Translations under genes and position numbers: made by a program
Assembly (NCBI RefSeq): GCF_024498955.1
Contig: NZ_CP093311.1
Coordinates: 124,001 to 188,000 of the forward strand
Direction of reading: 5' to 3'
DNA length: 64,000 nt
From: Thermomonas paludicola
GTDB taxonomy: Bacteria > Pseudomonadota > Gammaproteobacteria > Xanthomonadales > Xanthomonadaceae
Notes under the pieces: generated by a model
Told to the model about the DNA's origin: nothing
What the model saw: the letters and a program-made list of their open reading frames with translations, nothing else
Databases searched by the model: none
Part shown: piece by piece, positions 47,068 through 59,286 of the stretch
Position numbering within the stretch: the stretch's first letter is position 1
Layout of the letters: each line of letters begins with the position of its first letter

Positions 47068-48423
47068 TCAGCGCTGCAGCCGCGCTTGCAGCCAGGCCGC
47101 GCGTTGCGAAGGCGGCTGGGCCAGCAGGTCACGGCGCAGTTCCGCCCGCGCTTCCGGCGGGGTGGTCTGCGCCAGGCGCGCCAGCGCTTCGATGTCCTCG
47201 GGCGTGGCGCCGCGCAACAGGTCCAGCAGGGCGCCGCGCGCGCCGCCATCGAGCGGGGTGAACAGCGCGGCGATCCGCGGCCACTGCCGCCCCAGCGCGG
47301 GGCCCAGATGCCAGCCCCGGTGTGCATCAAAGGACAACCCGGCGTAGCGGTTGCGCAGCGACTGCTGTTGCGCCGTCGTCAGCGCGCTGTAGCGGGCGGC
47401 GGTGTCGCGCAGGAGGCGTCTCTCGTCATCGGTCAGTGCCTGCCATTCCGCCCAGGCGCTGCGTTGCACGCTGCGTTGTTGCGGCAGCAGGCGGTCCCAT
47501 GCCTGCATGCGTTGCGCGATTCCGTCGTCGGCGTTGCCGCTGAGCGCAGGCTGGGCGGCGGGTGGCTCCGCTGGCAGGACATCGCCAGCGTCCGCCGCCA
47601 GCCACGCCAGCAGCGGCAATTCGCGGGCGAATGACAACTCCTGCGGGTGCAGCAGCAGCTCCCGATCCGGATGCAGGGCGGGGTCGGCTGCGTTGAAGCG
47701 CGCTTTCGGTGGGTCGGCGGGCGGCAGCGGTTCGACGTGTACGCGGTTGCGCCATTCCTCCAGCAGCGCGCGCGCGCGCGGGTGCAGCAAGAACGTGGCG
47801 GCCAGCGCCGCGAGGCAGAGCAACACGCCGAGCCACAGCCAGCGCAGGTGGCGGCGCTGCGGGTGCAATGGGGGATCGCGGGGCGCCGTGGCGACAGCCG
47901 GCGCCGGGCGGGCGTGCGCAAGCGACTGCAGGGCGGGTGCTGCCGGCGCCGGCTCCAACGCGCGCTGCACGGCGGCACGCCATGCGCGCCAGACGGCCAC
48001 GTCCGGCTGGCCAAGCGTGTCCGTCGGCAGCGCGTCGCGGATGCGCTGTTGGTAACGCGCAATGTCGATGCCCAGCGCTGCGGCGGCATCGGTGTCTTCC
48101 AGCGCGGCGACCAGATGCAGCAGCACGGCCGCGCGCAGCGGCGGTGCCAGCCTAGCGATGCCCGGCAGCGGGCCGACAGTCCCCGGCGCAGCCGCGTGGC
48201 CCATCGCGGGAACCGACAGCAGCAGCCGCCAATACTGCTGCGGCCACTGTGCGATGGGCCAGCTCGCCGCATCCGATGCGAAAACCTGGGCCGCGACGGC
48301 AAGCGCGCGTCGCGCGGCATCGCGGTCGCCGGCCTGCGCGTCCGCCAGCAGCCGCGCGCGCGCGTCCAGGCCGCGCAGGAAGGCGGCCACGGCCGCGGGC
48401 AGGGGGGGCGAAGCGGCGGTCAT
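47068..48423 (-). CDS. DUF3106 protein with one membrane helix
   Basis: A 451-residue protein: an Ala-rich N-terminal half, one membrane helix (WLWLGVLLCLAALAATFLL, about residues 215-235), then a C-terminal DUF3106-like helical region with repeats of the form W..L...R..L such as AWAEWQALTDDERRLLRD. Topology suggests the DUF3106 part is periplasmic. Function unknown. The ATG at 48423 was chosen because the upstream extension runs into the intergenic region; a TATAAG box lies about 25 bp upstream at 48448-48453. Confidence 0.75.
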   Translation of the reverse strand: MTAASPPLPAAVAAFLRGLDARARLLADAQAGDRDAARRALAVAAQVFASDAASWPIAQWPQQYWRLLLSVPAMGHAAAPGTVGPLPGIARLAPPLRAAVLLHLVAALEDTDAAAALGIDIARYQQRIRDALPTDTLGQPDVAVWRAWRAAVQRALEPAPAAPALQSLAHARPAPAVATAPRDPPLHPQRRHLRWLWLGVLLCLAALAATFLLHPRARALLEEWRNRVHVEPLPPADPPKARFNAADPALHPDRELLLHPQELSFARELPLLAWLAADAGDVLPAEPPAAQPALSGNADDGIAQRMQAWDRLLPQQRSVQRSAWAEWQALTDDERRLLRDTAARYSALTTAQQQSLRNRYAGLSFDAHRGWHLGPALGRQWPRIAALFTPLDGGARGALLDLLRGATPEDIEALARLAQTTPPEARAELRRDLLAQPPSQRAAWLQARLQR

Positions 48424-48725
48424 GGCAGGTGGGTCGGCACACCTCATCTTATAGCGAGGTCGGCCGCAGGAAACGCTTGACAGCGGGCCAGCCGATCGCT
48501 CCGCCAGCCCCTGCGCGGGCTTCGGGAACATTACTTGTGCACAGCTGTGAAGAAACCGTCACCGGATGCGGTTTCACGTTTGAAGGCGCCCGCGCCAGCG
48601 CCATGTTTCACGCTTAAAACATTGATTTGTTTAAATTTATTGCGAGTGGCGATTTTTTGACCAGCCTGCCCGAGAGGCAGTCAGAGCGGCCCTTGCGCGG
48701 TGCTGCGGGACGCGTATGCACAAGG

Positions 48726-48748
48726 TTATCCACAGGTCGTGTGGATAA
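48726..48748. promoter_or_regulatory. Inverted pair of perfect DnaA boxes
   Basis: TTATCCACA at 48726-48734 and TGTGGATAA at 48740-48748, separated by GGTCG. Both are exact consensus 9-mers in opposite orientation. They lie about 100 bp upstream of the priA -10 box and 70 bp downstream of an A+T-rich tract. Confidence 0.75.
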
Positions 48749-48846
48749 TGAATGTTCCCCAACGTTTACAAGCACTTGCCCTGCTTTGGTCAGGTGGGAT
48801 TGAGCTTTGGGCGGCAACTGGGGGTCTGCCTCGCCGGCGTCCTCGC

Positions 48847-48852
48847 TAGACT
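48847..48852 (+). promoter_or_regulatory. Candidate -10 box of priA, leaderless spacing
   Basis: TAGACT, identical in sequence and spacing to the box before the gene at 4933. Its last base is 6 bp before the priA ATG, so the predicted +1 is the start codon. No Shine-Dalgarno sequence is visible. Confidence 0.45.
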
Positions 48853-48858
48853 GCCTGG

Positions 48859-51066
48859 ATGCCGACCCCATCGTCCGTGCTGCGCGTGGCCCTGTCGCTG
48901 CCGCTGCCGCGCCTGTTCGACTACCTCCCGCCCGCCGGGACGCATGCCGGGGCGGTGGCCATTGGCCAGCGCCTGCGGGTGCCCTTCGGTCAGCGTGAGC
49001 TGTGCGGGATCGTGGTTGCGCACGCGATTGCGGAGCCTGACATCGAACTGCGCGCAGCATTGCAGGTGCTGGACGACGGGCCGTTGCTGCAGGGCGAGCT
49101 GCTGGCTTCGCTGCGATGGCTGTCCGGCTATCTGCACGCGCCCTTGGGCGAAGTGCTGGCCGCCGCCCTGCCGGCAACGCTGCGGCGCGGCGAGCCGCTG
49201 CCGGACATCACGCGCTACGGCTGGCGGTTGGCCGAAGCCGGCCGCACCGCCTTGCCGGGGATGCGCGCCGGCAAGCCGAAGGCACTGGCAGCGTGGCTGC
49301 AACTGCAGCGCGCCGAACACGGGCTGGACGCGGACTGGCCAGGCTGGCGAACGCCGCTGCGCACGCTGCGCGAGCGTGGGCTGGTGGAGCGTGTCGTGCT
49401 GGAGGAACCGACGGGGCCAGCGTCGTCTTTCCGGGAAAAGAGCGGCGCTGACCCCACGTTTTCCCCGAATGCCGAGCAGCAGGTTGCCATTGAGGCCATT
49501 CGCGCCGCCGAGGGCTTTGCGCCCTTCCTGCTGGATGGGGTGACCGGCAGCGGCAAGACCGAGGTGTACCTGCACGCCATTGCCGACTGCCTGGCGCGCG
49601 GCAAGCAGGCGCTGGTGCTGGTGCCGGAAATCGGCCTGACGCCGCAGGCGCTGGCGCGCTTCCGCACACGCCTGGGCGTGCCGGTGCACGCGCTGCATTC
49701 GGGGTTGAACGACAACGCGCGCGCCGCCACCTGGCTTGCCGCCGCGCGCGGGCAGGCGCGGGTGATCGTGGGCACGCGCTCGGCGGTGTTCGTGCCGCTG
49801 CCGGACGCCGGCCTGATCGTGATCGATGAAGAGCACGACGGCAGCTACAAGCAGTTCGATGGCATCCGCTACCACGCCCGCGATTTCGCCATCGTCCGCG
49901 CGCGCGCGCTGGACGTGCCCATCGTGCTGGGCAGCGCCACGCCGGCGCTGGAGACGCTGTACAACGCGCAGTGCGGGCGCTCCCAGCGGCTGCGCCTGCA
50001 CCAGCGGGCAGGCGCTGCCAAGCCGCCGGCGGTGCGCGTCGTGGATGTGCGCAAGCGGCCGCTGCATGCGGGGCTGGCGGAGGACGCGCTGACCGCGATC
50101 CGCGCCGCGCTGGATGCAGGCGGGCAGGTGCTGGTGTTCAAGAACCGGCGCGGCTATGCGCCGGTATTGCTGTGCCATGACTGCGGCTGGAGCGCGCATT
50201 GCCCGCGCTGCAGCAGCCCGGACAAACCCACCGCGATGACCGTGCATGCCCACGGCAAGCGCTTGCAATGCCACCATTGCGGCCAGCGCCGGCCTTCACC
50301 ACTGGCCTGCCCGGACTGCGCGAGCCTGGCCTTGCAACCGCAGGGCAATGGCACCGAGCGCATCGAGGCCGAATTGCAGGCGCGCTTCGCCGACGTGCCG
50401 GTGCTGCGCATCGATCGCGGCAGTACGGGTCATCGCGACGCGCTGCAGCAGCACTTCGATGCACTCGGGGCCAGCCCCGGCATTTTGGTGGGTACGCAGA
50501 TGCTGGCCAAAGGCCATGACTTGCCCAACCTCACCCTGGTCGTGGTGGCCGGCATTGACGAGGGCTTGTTTTCGGCGGACTTCCGCAGTGGCGAAAAACT
50601 TGCCCAGTTGCTGGTGCAGGTGGCCGGCCGCGCCGGCCGCGCCGACAAACCGGGCAGCGTGCTGCTGCAGACCCACCATCCCGAGCATCCACTGCTGCAG
50701 ACGCTGATCCACGGCGGCTATCACGCATTCGTGGAAGGTGAACTGGCGCTGCGCGAAGCGGCGGGCTTCCCGCCATTCGCGCATCTTGCGTTGCTGCGTG
50801 CGGAAGCAAAGCACGCCGACCCGCCGATGCGCTTCCTGCACACGGCCAAGGCCCTGCTGGGCGACGCGGCGATTGACGTGCATGGCCCGTTGCCGGCGCC
50901 GATGCCGCGCCGCGCCGGCTATGTGCGCGCGCAGCTGCTGCTGTCGGCCGCGCAGCGGCGCGAGTTGCATGCCGCGCTGGACGCAGCCCTGCCTGCGCTG
51001 TACGCATCGCCCGACGCGCGCAAGGTGCGTTGGTCGCTGGATGTGGATCCGCTGGACTTGTACTGA
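48859..51066 (+). CDS. priA: Primosomal replication restart helicase PriA
   Basis: Superfamily 2 DNA helicase that reloads the replisome at collapsed forks. The 735-residue protein (E. coli 732) has an N-terminal DNA-binding part, Walker A GVTGSGKTE at residues 227-235, the DEEH box at 323-326, and eight zinc-binding Cys (439, 442, 448, 451, 471, 474, 484, 487) in the expected four CxxC pairs. Motifs and length indicate a full, functional copy. The region upstream carries an inverted pair of DnaA boxes. Confidence 0.97.
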   Translation: MPTPSSVLRVALSLPLPRLFDYLPPAGTHAGAVAIGQRLRVPFGQRELCGIVVAHAIAEPDIELRAALQVLDDGPLLQGELLASLRWLSGYLHAPLGEVLAAALPATLRRGEPLPDITRYGWRLAEAGRTALPGMRAGKPKALAAWLQLQRAEHGLDADWPGWRTPLRTLRERGLVERVVLEEPTGPASSFREKSGADPTFSPNAEQQVAIEAIRAAEGFAPFLLDGVTGSGKTEVYLHAIADCLARGKQALVLVPEIGLTPQALARFRTRLGVPVHALHSGLNDNARAATWLAAARGQARVIVGTRSAVFVPLPDAGLIVIDEEHDGSYKQFDGIRYHARDFAIVRARALDVPIVLGSATPALETLYNAQCGRSQRLRLHQRAGAAKPPAVRVVDVRKRPLHAGLAEDALTAIRAALDAGGQVLVFKNRRGYAPVLLCHDCGWSAHCPRCSSPDKPTAMTVHAHGKRLQCHHCGQRRPSPLACPDCASLALQPQGNGTERIEAELQARFADVPVLRIDRGSTGHRDALQQHFDALGASPGILVGTQMLAKGHDLPNLTLVVVAGIDEGLFSADFRSGEKLAQLLVQVAGRAGRADKPGSVLLQTHHPEHPLLQTLIHGGYHAFVEGELALREAAGFPPFAHLALLRAEAKHADPPMRFLHTAKALLGDAAIDVHGPLPAPMPRRAGYVRAQLLLSAAQRRELHAALDAALPALYASPDARKVRWSLDVDPLDLY

Positions 51067-51175
51067 GCCCGCGTCGGGGTTGCGTCGCGCGCAGCCGCGT
51101 GGCGCGCCTTCCGCAGGCCGCAGGCCACTGAGGCTGGCGCTACGATGGGCACCCTGCAGTCGCCAACGATGTCCC

Positions 51176-51790
51176 ATGTCGCAGTTGTTGCTGGCGTTCG
51201 ATTTGATCGGCACTTTCGTGTTCGCCCTCAGCGGCGGCACGCTCGCCGTGCGCAAGCGGCTGGACCTGTTCGGCGTGCTGGTGTTGTCCTGCGCCGCAGC
51301 GGTCTCGGGCGGGATCGTGCGCGATGTGTTGATCGGCGCGCATCCGCCGGCGTCGCTGGCGGACTGGCGTTATCTGGTGACGGCGATGGTGGCTGGCCTG
51401 GTCACCTTCCGTTGGTCCGGGGCAATCGAGCGTCTGCGCAATCCGGTGCAGCTGTTCGACGCCGCTGGCTTGGCCCTGTTTGCGGTGCTGGGCACCGGCA
51501 AGGCACTGGCGTTCGGGCTTCCGCCGTTTGCAGCGATGTTGCTGGGCATGGTCAGCGGCATTGGCGGCGGCATCGCCCGCGACCTGCTGGTGGCGCGCAC
51601 GCCCGTGGTACTGCAGGCCGAGCTGTACGCGGTGGCGGCGCTGGCCGGCGGGGGGATTGTGGCAGTGGCGGCTGCGTTGAAGCTGCCGCAGCACCCGGCA
51701 ATGGTGTTGGGCGCGCTGGTCTGCTTCGGCCTGCGCTACATGGCCCTGCGCCACGGCTGGCAACTGCCGGTGGCGCGGCCGCGCGAATAG
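51176..51790 (+). CDS. TRIC-type cation channel family membrane protein (YicG-like)
   Basis: A 204-residue inner-membrane protein with seven predicted helices in two repeats. The two GGI motifs (SGGIVRDVLIG and GIGGGIARDLLVARTP) and KRLDLFGV identify the UPF0126/TRIC family, which forms trimeric monovalent-cation channels in some prokaryotes. A TACGAT box at 51141-51146 may be its -10. The ATG at 51176 starts the conserved sequence; the long frame upstream overlaps priA and is not coding. Confidence 0.88.
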   Translation: MSQLLLAFDLIGTFVFALSGGTLAVRKRLDLFGVLVLSCAAAVSGGIVRDVLIGAHPPASLADWRYLVTAMVAGLVTFRWSGAIERLRNPVQLFDAAGLALFAVLGTGKALAFGLPPFAAMLLGMVSGIGGGIARDLLVARTPVVLQAELYAVAALAGGGIVAVAAALKLPQHPAMVLGALVCFGLRYMALRHGWQLPVARPRE

Positions 51791-51809
51791 GCGGCATCAC
51801 GTAAAACGC

Positions 51810-51842
51810 AAACGGCCGGGGGCGAGCCGGGCCATTTGCTGG
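51810..51842 (-). terminator. Terminator of the LprI-like gene (copy A of a 33-bp direct repeat)
   Basis: On the minus strand: GGCCCGG, a loop, CCGGCC, then GTTTGCGTTTT. It lies 30 bp beyond the LprI-like stop codon. It is 32/33 identical to the terminator at 52867-52899. Confidence 0.7.
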
Positions 51843-51872
51843 CCGATGGGTTGCCGGTGACAACTTGCCGGG

Positions 51873-52784
51873 TTACAGATTCCGCCTGATGTCATCGATC
51901 CTCGCTTTCGTCGCTGCGGTATCGCAATTCAGGCGCGCAACCTCGATCTCGGTGGGGTCGGTGCTGCGGCCGGCGGCCTCGATCCTGCAATCCACGTCCT
52001 TCTTCTTTATCCAGGCGCGCTGTGATCCCAGCAGGTATCCCCGATCTTCTTCCGAGAGCCCTTTCCAAAGCTCATTGATGGCCTGGTTGGCGAGGGTGTT
52101 CTGTTCTTGGGCGACGCTCAGATTGGCGGCACTCTGTTCGGCGCGCAGCTGGGCTTGTTGCTGCTCTTCCTGGAGGCGCTGTGCTTCCGCCGCCTGGTCT
52201 GCCTCCTCTGCGGCCTTTGCGTCTTCGATTTGCTTGGCCTCGATCATCGGCTTCAACAAGGAGGAGCCGGCGATTTCGCTGACAAAATCCGCGATCGATG
52301 CGGCCCCGGTCAACTCGGCATAGACTTTCTTGCCGTCATCCGTGGGCTGGGCGTTGTATTCGATGGTTTTCGTGAATGCGTTCGCCGCCTGCTCCATTTC
52401 GTTGTTGCTGGACAGTGCTGAAATCGCCCCGAGGCCAGCAAGCTTCCTACCCTCTTCGGCGGAATGCAGCAAGTCGGGAGGGACGACGATCTTGATCGTG
52501 CCTTCGCAGAACACTTTCGTGCTGTTCGGGTCTTCCTTGGAGGTTCGAACATTGTCGAAGGCGATGGAGATTTTGCTCAAGGTCGCTCGTGCGGATGCCG
52601 CGCTGAAGACGGTGCTACCGTCATCGCGCTTGCCTTTGGAAAGGGTTTTCTCGGCCTCGTCCATCACGATCTGCTTGACCATGTCCAGCTCGTCCTTTCC
52701 CGAGCAGGTTGCCTTGTGTTTGCCGCATCCGGCCAGCGCCATCGCGGCCATGATGATGGCCACCGAACGAGTTGCAATACGCAT
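51873..52784 (-). CDS. LprI-like lipoprotein
   Basis: A 303-residue lipoprotein: lipobox LAGC with Cys20, then a lysine-rich start, a middle domain, a helical E/Q-rich coiled-coil-like stretch (EEADQAAEAQRLQEEQQQAQ) and a C-terminal LprI/DUF1311-like domain with QRAWIKKKDVDC and a second conserved Cys. LprI proteins are lysozyme-inhibitor relatives, so a role in resisting lysozyme is possible but unproven. An AGGGGGAA site precedes the ATG at 52784. GC is lower than neighbours (52-62% in two counted lines). It is bracketed by two near-identical terminators. Confidence 0.75.
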   Translation of the reverse strand: MRIATRSVAIIMAAMALAGCGKHKATCSGKDELDMVKQIVMDEAEKTLSKGKRDDGSTVFSAASARATLSKISIAFDNVRTSKEDPNSTKVFCEGTIKIVVPPDLLHSAEEGRKLAGLGAISALSSNNEMEQAANAFTKTIEYNAQPTDDGKKVYAELTGAASIADFVSEIAGSSLLKPMIEAKQIEDAKAAEEADQAAEAQRLQEEQQQAQLRAEQSAANLSVAQEQNTLANQAINELWKGLSEEDRGYLLGSQRAWIKKKDVDCRIEAAGRSTDPTEIEVARLNCDTAATKARIDDIRRNL

Positions 52785-52866
52785 TGTTTCCCCCTGTATC
52801 GATTCCATGAACGAATTGGCATTCCGTTCAGGAAGGTTAGCCGAGGGGAGGGGGCAATTGTCAACA

Positions 52867-52899
52867 AAACGGCCCGGGGCGAGCCGGGCCATTTGCTGG
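52867..52899 (-). terminator. Terminator of rpoH (copy B of a 33-bp direct repeat)
   Basis: On the minus strand: GGCCCGG stem, CTCGCC-type loop, CCGGGCC stem, then GTTTTGTTG, a standard rho-independent layout 20 bp after the rpoH stop. The repeat with copy A differs at a single base. Confidence 0.8.
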
Positions 52900-52919
52900 T
52901 GCGTCGCGAAGGCGGCTGT

Positions 52920-53786
<867 letters not shown>

Positions 53787-53808
53787 CGTGGCTTCCCTCA
53801 TGCAGTCA

Positions 53809-53814
53809 ATATTA
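53809..53814 (-). promoter_or_regulatory. Candidate -10 box of rpoH
   Basis: TAATAT on the minus strand with TTAGCA 18 bp upstream as a weak -35 (four of six matches). The predicted +1 near 53802 gives a 15-base leader that just contains the GAGGGAAG ribosome binding site. Confidence 0.45.
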
Positions 53815-53838
53815 GCAGTCCTCATCTTTGACTGCTAA
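53812..53838. promoter_or_regulatory. CIRCE-like operator (HrcA-type) at the rpoH promoter
   Basis: TTAGCAGTC, nine bases, GACTGCTAA: a perfect 9-9-9 inverted repeat. The CIRCE consensus bound by the repressor HrcA is TTAGCACTC-N9-GAGTGCTAA, so 16 of 18 positions agree and the two changes are symmetric, keeping the palindrome. It spans the -35 to -10 interval of rpoH, an ideal repressor position. Confidence 0.6.
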
Positions 53839-54002
53839 CCGTGCCAATAGTTCACTACTGTTTCATTCATGGAACAGTGGTGGGCTCGTGATTCCATTGA
53901 AACACCGGGCGAGTCAACGTCATGTGGTGACGTTTCCCGCGGTCTGCAAGCCCGTCCTCGTCGCTTGACAGGGCCGGGCCGTGCGTCGATCCTGCTGCGG
54001 CA

Positions 54003-56961
<2,959 letters not shown>

Positions 56962-56977
<16 letters not shown>

Positions 56978-57159
56978 ATGGCGTCGTGCGCGCGCTTGTC
57001 GGCACCTCGGTAACCGATGCAGTGGAAGAACTGGGTTACCGCGATGCGTGCGTGGCCACCGCCGTCAACGGCTGCTTCGTGGCCATCAGCGAACGCCATG
57101 CACACCTCCTTGTGGAGGGCGATGTCCTTGAAGTCGTCGCGCCGATGCAGGGCGGTTGA
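56962..57159 (+). CDS. thiS: Sulfur carrier protein ThiS
   Basis: A 65-residue ubiquitin-like sulfur carrier. It starts with MQLLVNG and ends in the diagnostic Gly-Gly (VVAPMQGG), whose C-terminus becomes a thiocarboxylate. It overlaps the thiO 3' end by 16 bp. The adenylating enzyme ThiF is not in this operon, so another E1-like protein elsewhere must act on it. Confidence 0.95.
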
Positions 57160-57161
57160 GC

Positions 57162-57932
57162 ATGCACATCCACGACGTCGAATTGACCTCGCGCCTGTGG
57201 CTGGGAACGGCCCGCTACCCGTCGCCAGCCGTTCTCATCGAGGCCATTCGGGCGGCGGAATGCGACATGGTGACCGTGTCGTTGCGACGCGAGTGCGGGC
57301 AGCAGCGCGCTGGCCAGGACTTCTGGTCCCTGATCAGGTCGTTGGGCGTGCGCGTGTTGCCCAACACGGCTGGCTGTCACTCGGTGAAAGAAGCGGTGAC
57401 CACCGCGCACATGGCGCGCGAAGTCTTCGACACCCCGTGGATCAAGCTGGAGGTATTGGGGGAAGGCGAGCTGCTGCAGCCGGATGTGTTTGGCCTGGTG
57501 GAAGCCGCCAGGCTGCTGATTGCCGATGGGTTTCAGGTGTTTCCCTACACCACCACGGATCTCGGCGTTGCCGAGCGCCTGGTGGATGCCGGCTGCCGCA
57601 TCCTGATGCCGTGGGGTGCGCCGATCGGCAGCGGGCGCGGCCTGAATGACGTCTTCGCCCTGCGTGCGCTGCGCGCGTATTTCCCCGAACTGACGCTGGT
57701 TGTGGATGCAGGCATCGGGCTTCCGTCACAGGCCGCCGCCGCCATGGAGTTGGGCTTTGACGCCGTGCTGCTGAACACCGCCGTGGCCTTGGCCGGTAAT
57801 CCATCGCACATGGCCGGCGCATTTGCGCAGGCGGTGCGTGCCGGTCATGCCGCGCAGCTGGCTGGCTGCATGCCACCACGCGACCTTGCGGAACCTTCTA
57901 CCCCGACGCTGGGCAAAGCATGGCTGGCATGA
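57162..57932 (+). CDS. thiG: Thiazole synthase ThiG
   Basis: Forms the thiazole phosphate from deoxyxylulose phosphate, dehydroglycine and ThiS thiocarboxylate. The 256-residue TIM barrel has the Schiff-base lysine Lys95 in WIKLEVLG and the phosphate-site stretch [11 protein letters not shown]. The ATG at 57162 is 3 bp past the thiS stop; a TTG at 57156 overlapping the stop is an alternative that adds two residues. It overlaps thiE by 4 bp if the ATG at 57929 is used. Confidence 0.95.
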   Translation: MHIHDVELTSRLWLGTARYPSPAVLIEAIRAAECDMVTVSLRRECGQQRAGQDFWSLIRSLGVRVLPNTAGCHSVKEAVTTAHMAREVFDTPWIKLEVLGEGELLQPDVFGLVEAARLLIADGFQVFPYTTTDLGVAERLVDAGCRILMPWGAPIGSGRGLNDVFALRALRAYFPELTLVVDAGIGLPSQAAAAMELGFDAVLLNTAVALAGNPSHMAGAFAQAVRAGHAAQLAGCMPPRDLAEPSTPTLGKAWLA

Positions 57933-58537
57933 CCCGTCTCGATCCGTTCTATCCGGTGGTCGGCAGCCTTGACTGGGTGCAGCGGTTGGTGCCGCTGGGC
58001 GTGAAGCTGATCCAGTTGCGGATCAAGCAGCAACCGCAAGATGCCGTTCGGCAGGCGGTGCGCGCGGCATTGGCCTGTTGCCGCGCGCATGGCGCGCAGC
58101 TGGTGGTCAACGATCATTGGCAGGCGGCCATCGAGCTTGGCGCCCCTTGGATCCACCTGGGGCAGGGCGACTTGGACCACGCCGATCTTGCCGCCATCAG
58201 GCGCGCAGGCGTTCGGCTGGGGGTCAGCACGCACGATGATGACGAATTGACGCGCGCGCTAGGCGTCGCGCCGGACTACGTTGCGCTGGGGCCGATCTAT
58301 CCCACCACGTCGAAAGTGATGCCGTGGGCGCAGCAGGGGCTGGCGCGCATCGGCGAATGGAAGCGGCGCATCGGCGCGTTGCCGCTGGTGGCGATTGGCG
58401 GCATCAGCTGCGAGCGCGCGGCTGATTGCCTCGATGCAGGTGCCTGCGCCGTTGCGGCGATGAGCGACGTGACCGATCACCCCGCGCCGGCTGTGCGCGT
58501 TGCCCAATGGTTGCGCACGACCCGGCCGAGGCCATGA
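57929..58537 (+). CDS. thiE: Thiamine phosphate synthase ThiE
   Basis: Couples HMP pyrophosphate to thiazole phosphate. The 202-residue protein has the family's [25 protein letters not shown] and YPTTSK motifs, although several positions vary from E. coli ThiE (VNDHW for the usual INDR). The ATG at 57929 overlaps the thiG stop as ATGA; an ATG at 57920 is possible. It overlaps thiD by 4 bp. Confidence 0.92.
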   Translation: MTRLDPFYPVVGSLDWVQRLVPLGVKLIQLRIKQQPQDAVRQAVRAALACCRAHGAQLVVNDHWQAAIELGAPWIHLGQGDLDHADLAAIRRAGVRLGVSTHDDDELTRALGVAPDYVALGPIYPTTSKVMPWAQQGLARIGEWKRRIGALPLVAIGGISCERAADCLDAGACAVAAMSDVTDHPAPAVRVAQWLRTTRPRP

Positions 58538-59286
58538 CGTTCGCCGCGCTCAGCATCGCCGGTTCCGACTCCTCGGGGGGCGCCGGTATCCAGGCGGATC
58601 TTGCGGCCTTCAACGCGGCCGGCGTGCACGGCGCTACCGCAATCACCGCCGTCACCGCGCAAAATTACGCCGGCGTGCGTGCCGTGCAGCTCATGCCGCC
58701 TGCGTTGGTGCGGATGCAGATCGAAGCGGCGTTCGACGAGCGCGCCGTGCATGCGGTCAAACTGGGCATGCTGGGCAACGCTGGCATCGTGGAAACGGTG
58801 GCGGCCACGCTGCGCCAGCACCGGCCGCGCTGGCTGGTCATCGACCCGGTGATGATCGCCAGCTCAGGCGCGCGCCTGCTGGATGCGGATGCCATCGGCA
58901 GCGTGCGCCGGCGGTTGCTGCCGCTGGCCGACTGCCTGGTCCCGAACCTGGATGAGGCCGCTGTCTTGCTGGATATGCCGCGTGCCTGCAGCGAGACGGA
59001 GATGCTGGCGCAGGGCCGTGCGCTGCTCGCCTTGGGCGCGCGCGCAGTGCTGATGAAAGGGGGGCACGCGCCGTTGCCTGAAGCGGTGGATCTTCTGGTG
59101 ACCACCGAGGGCAGCCGGCGCTACGCCGCGCCGTGGATCAAGGACATCGATACCCACGGCACCGGTTGCACGCTGTCGGCCGCCATCACCGCAGGGCTTG
59201 CCCGTGGCCTTGCCCTGGTCGAGGCGATTGACGCGGCGAAGCGCCATCTTGGCGTGTGGCTGGGCGGTCGGCTCAGCCGGGCATGA
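58534..59286 (+). CDS. thiD: Hydroxymethylpyrimidine (phosphate) kinase ThiD
   Basis: Phosphorylates HMP and HMP phosphate. The 250-residue ribokinase-like protein starts [18 protein letters not shown] and has the C-terminal anion-hole motif [13 protein letters not shown] with catalytic Asp equivalent before GTGC. The ATG overlaps the thiE stop (ATGA). The last gene of the thi operon; its 3' end overlaps the convergent ung by 14 bp, leaving no room for a terminator. Confidence 0.95.
   Translation: MTFAALSIAGSDSSGGAGIQADLAAFNAAGVHGATAITAVTAQNYAGVRAVQLMPPALVRMQIEAAFDERAVHAVKLGMLGNAGIVETVAATLRQHRPRWLVIDPVMIASSGARLLDADAIGSVRRRLLPLADCLVPNLDEAAVLLDMPRACSETEMLAQGRALLALGARAVLMKGGHAPLPEAVDLLVTTEGSRRYAAPWIKDIDTHGTGCTLSAAITAGLARGLALVEAIDAAKRHLGVWLGGRLSRA

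Larger units (their letters stand above)
48424..48858. other. Intergenic region (435 bp) with DnaA boxes, AT-rich tract and short repeats
   Basis: Divergent gap between the DUF3106 gene and priA with no convincing ORF. From left: a TATAAG box for the DUF3106 gene; a TTGTGCACA near-DnaA 9-mer at 48535; a GAAACCG/CGGTTTC hairpin at 48552-48575; two GTTTCACG repeats 34 bp apart (48571 and 48605); a 29-bp tract at 48614-48642 that is 86% A+T; GTATGCACA at 48714; an inverted pair of perfect DnaA boxes at 48726-48748; and the priA -10 box. The combination is origin-like or indicates DnaA control, though no dnaA gene is in the window. Confidence 0.6.

Noticed and set aside
48605..48622. A ParB parS site.
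   Set aside because: Only the left half matches the consensus; the right half is disrupted, so it is not a usable palindrome.
48424..48858. Chromosomal replication origin.
   Set aside because: DnaA boxes and an A+T-rich tract are present, but no dnaA, dnaN, rpmH or parAB genes are here and only two boxes are perfect. Kept as a DnaA-site finding, not annotated as oriC.
53801..53825. Upstream start codons for rpoH (ATG at 53801 and an earlier start at 53825).
   Set aside because: They lie at or before the predicted transcription start, and the ATG at 53786 has the good ribosome binding site and the usual RpoH N-terminus.
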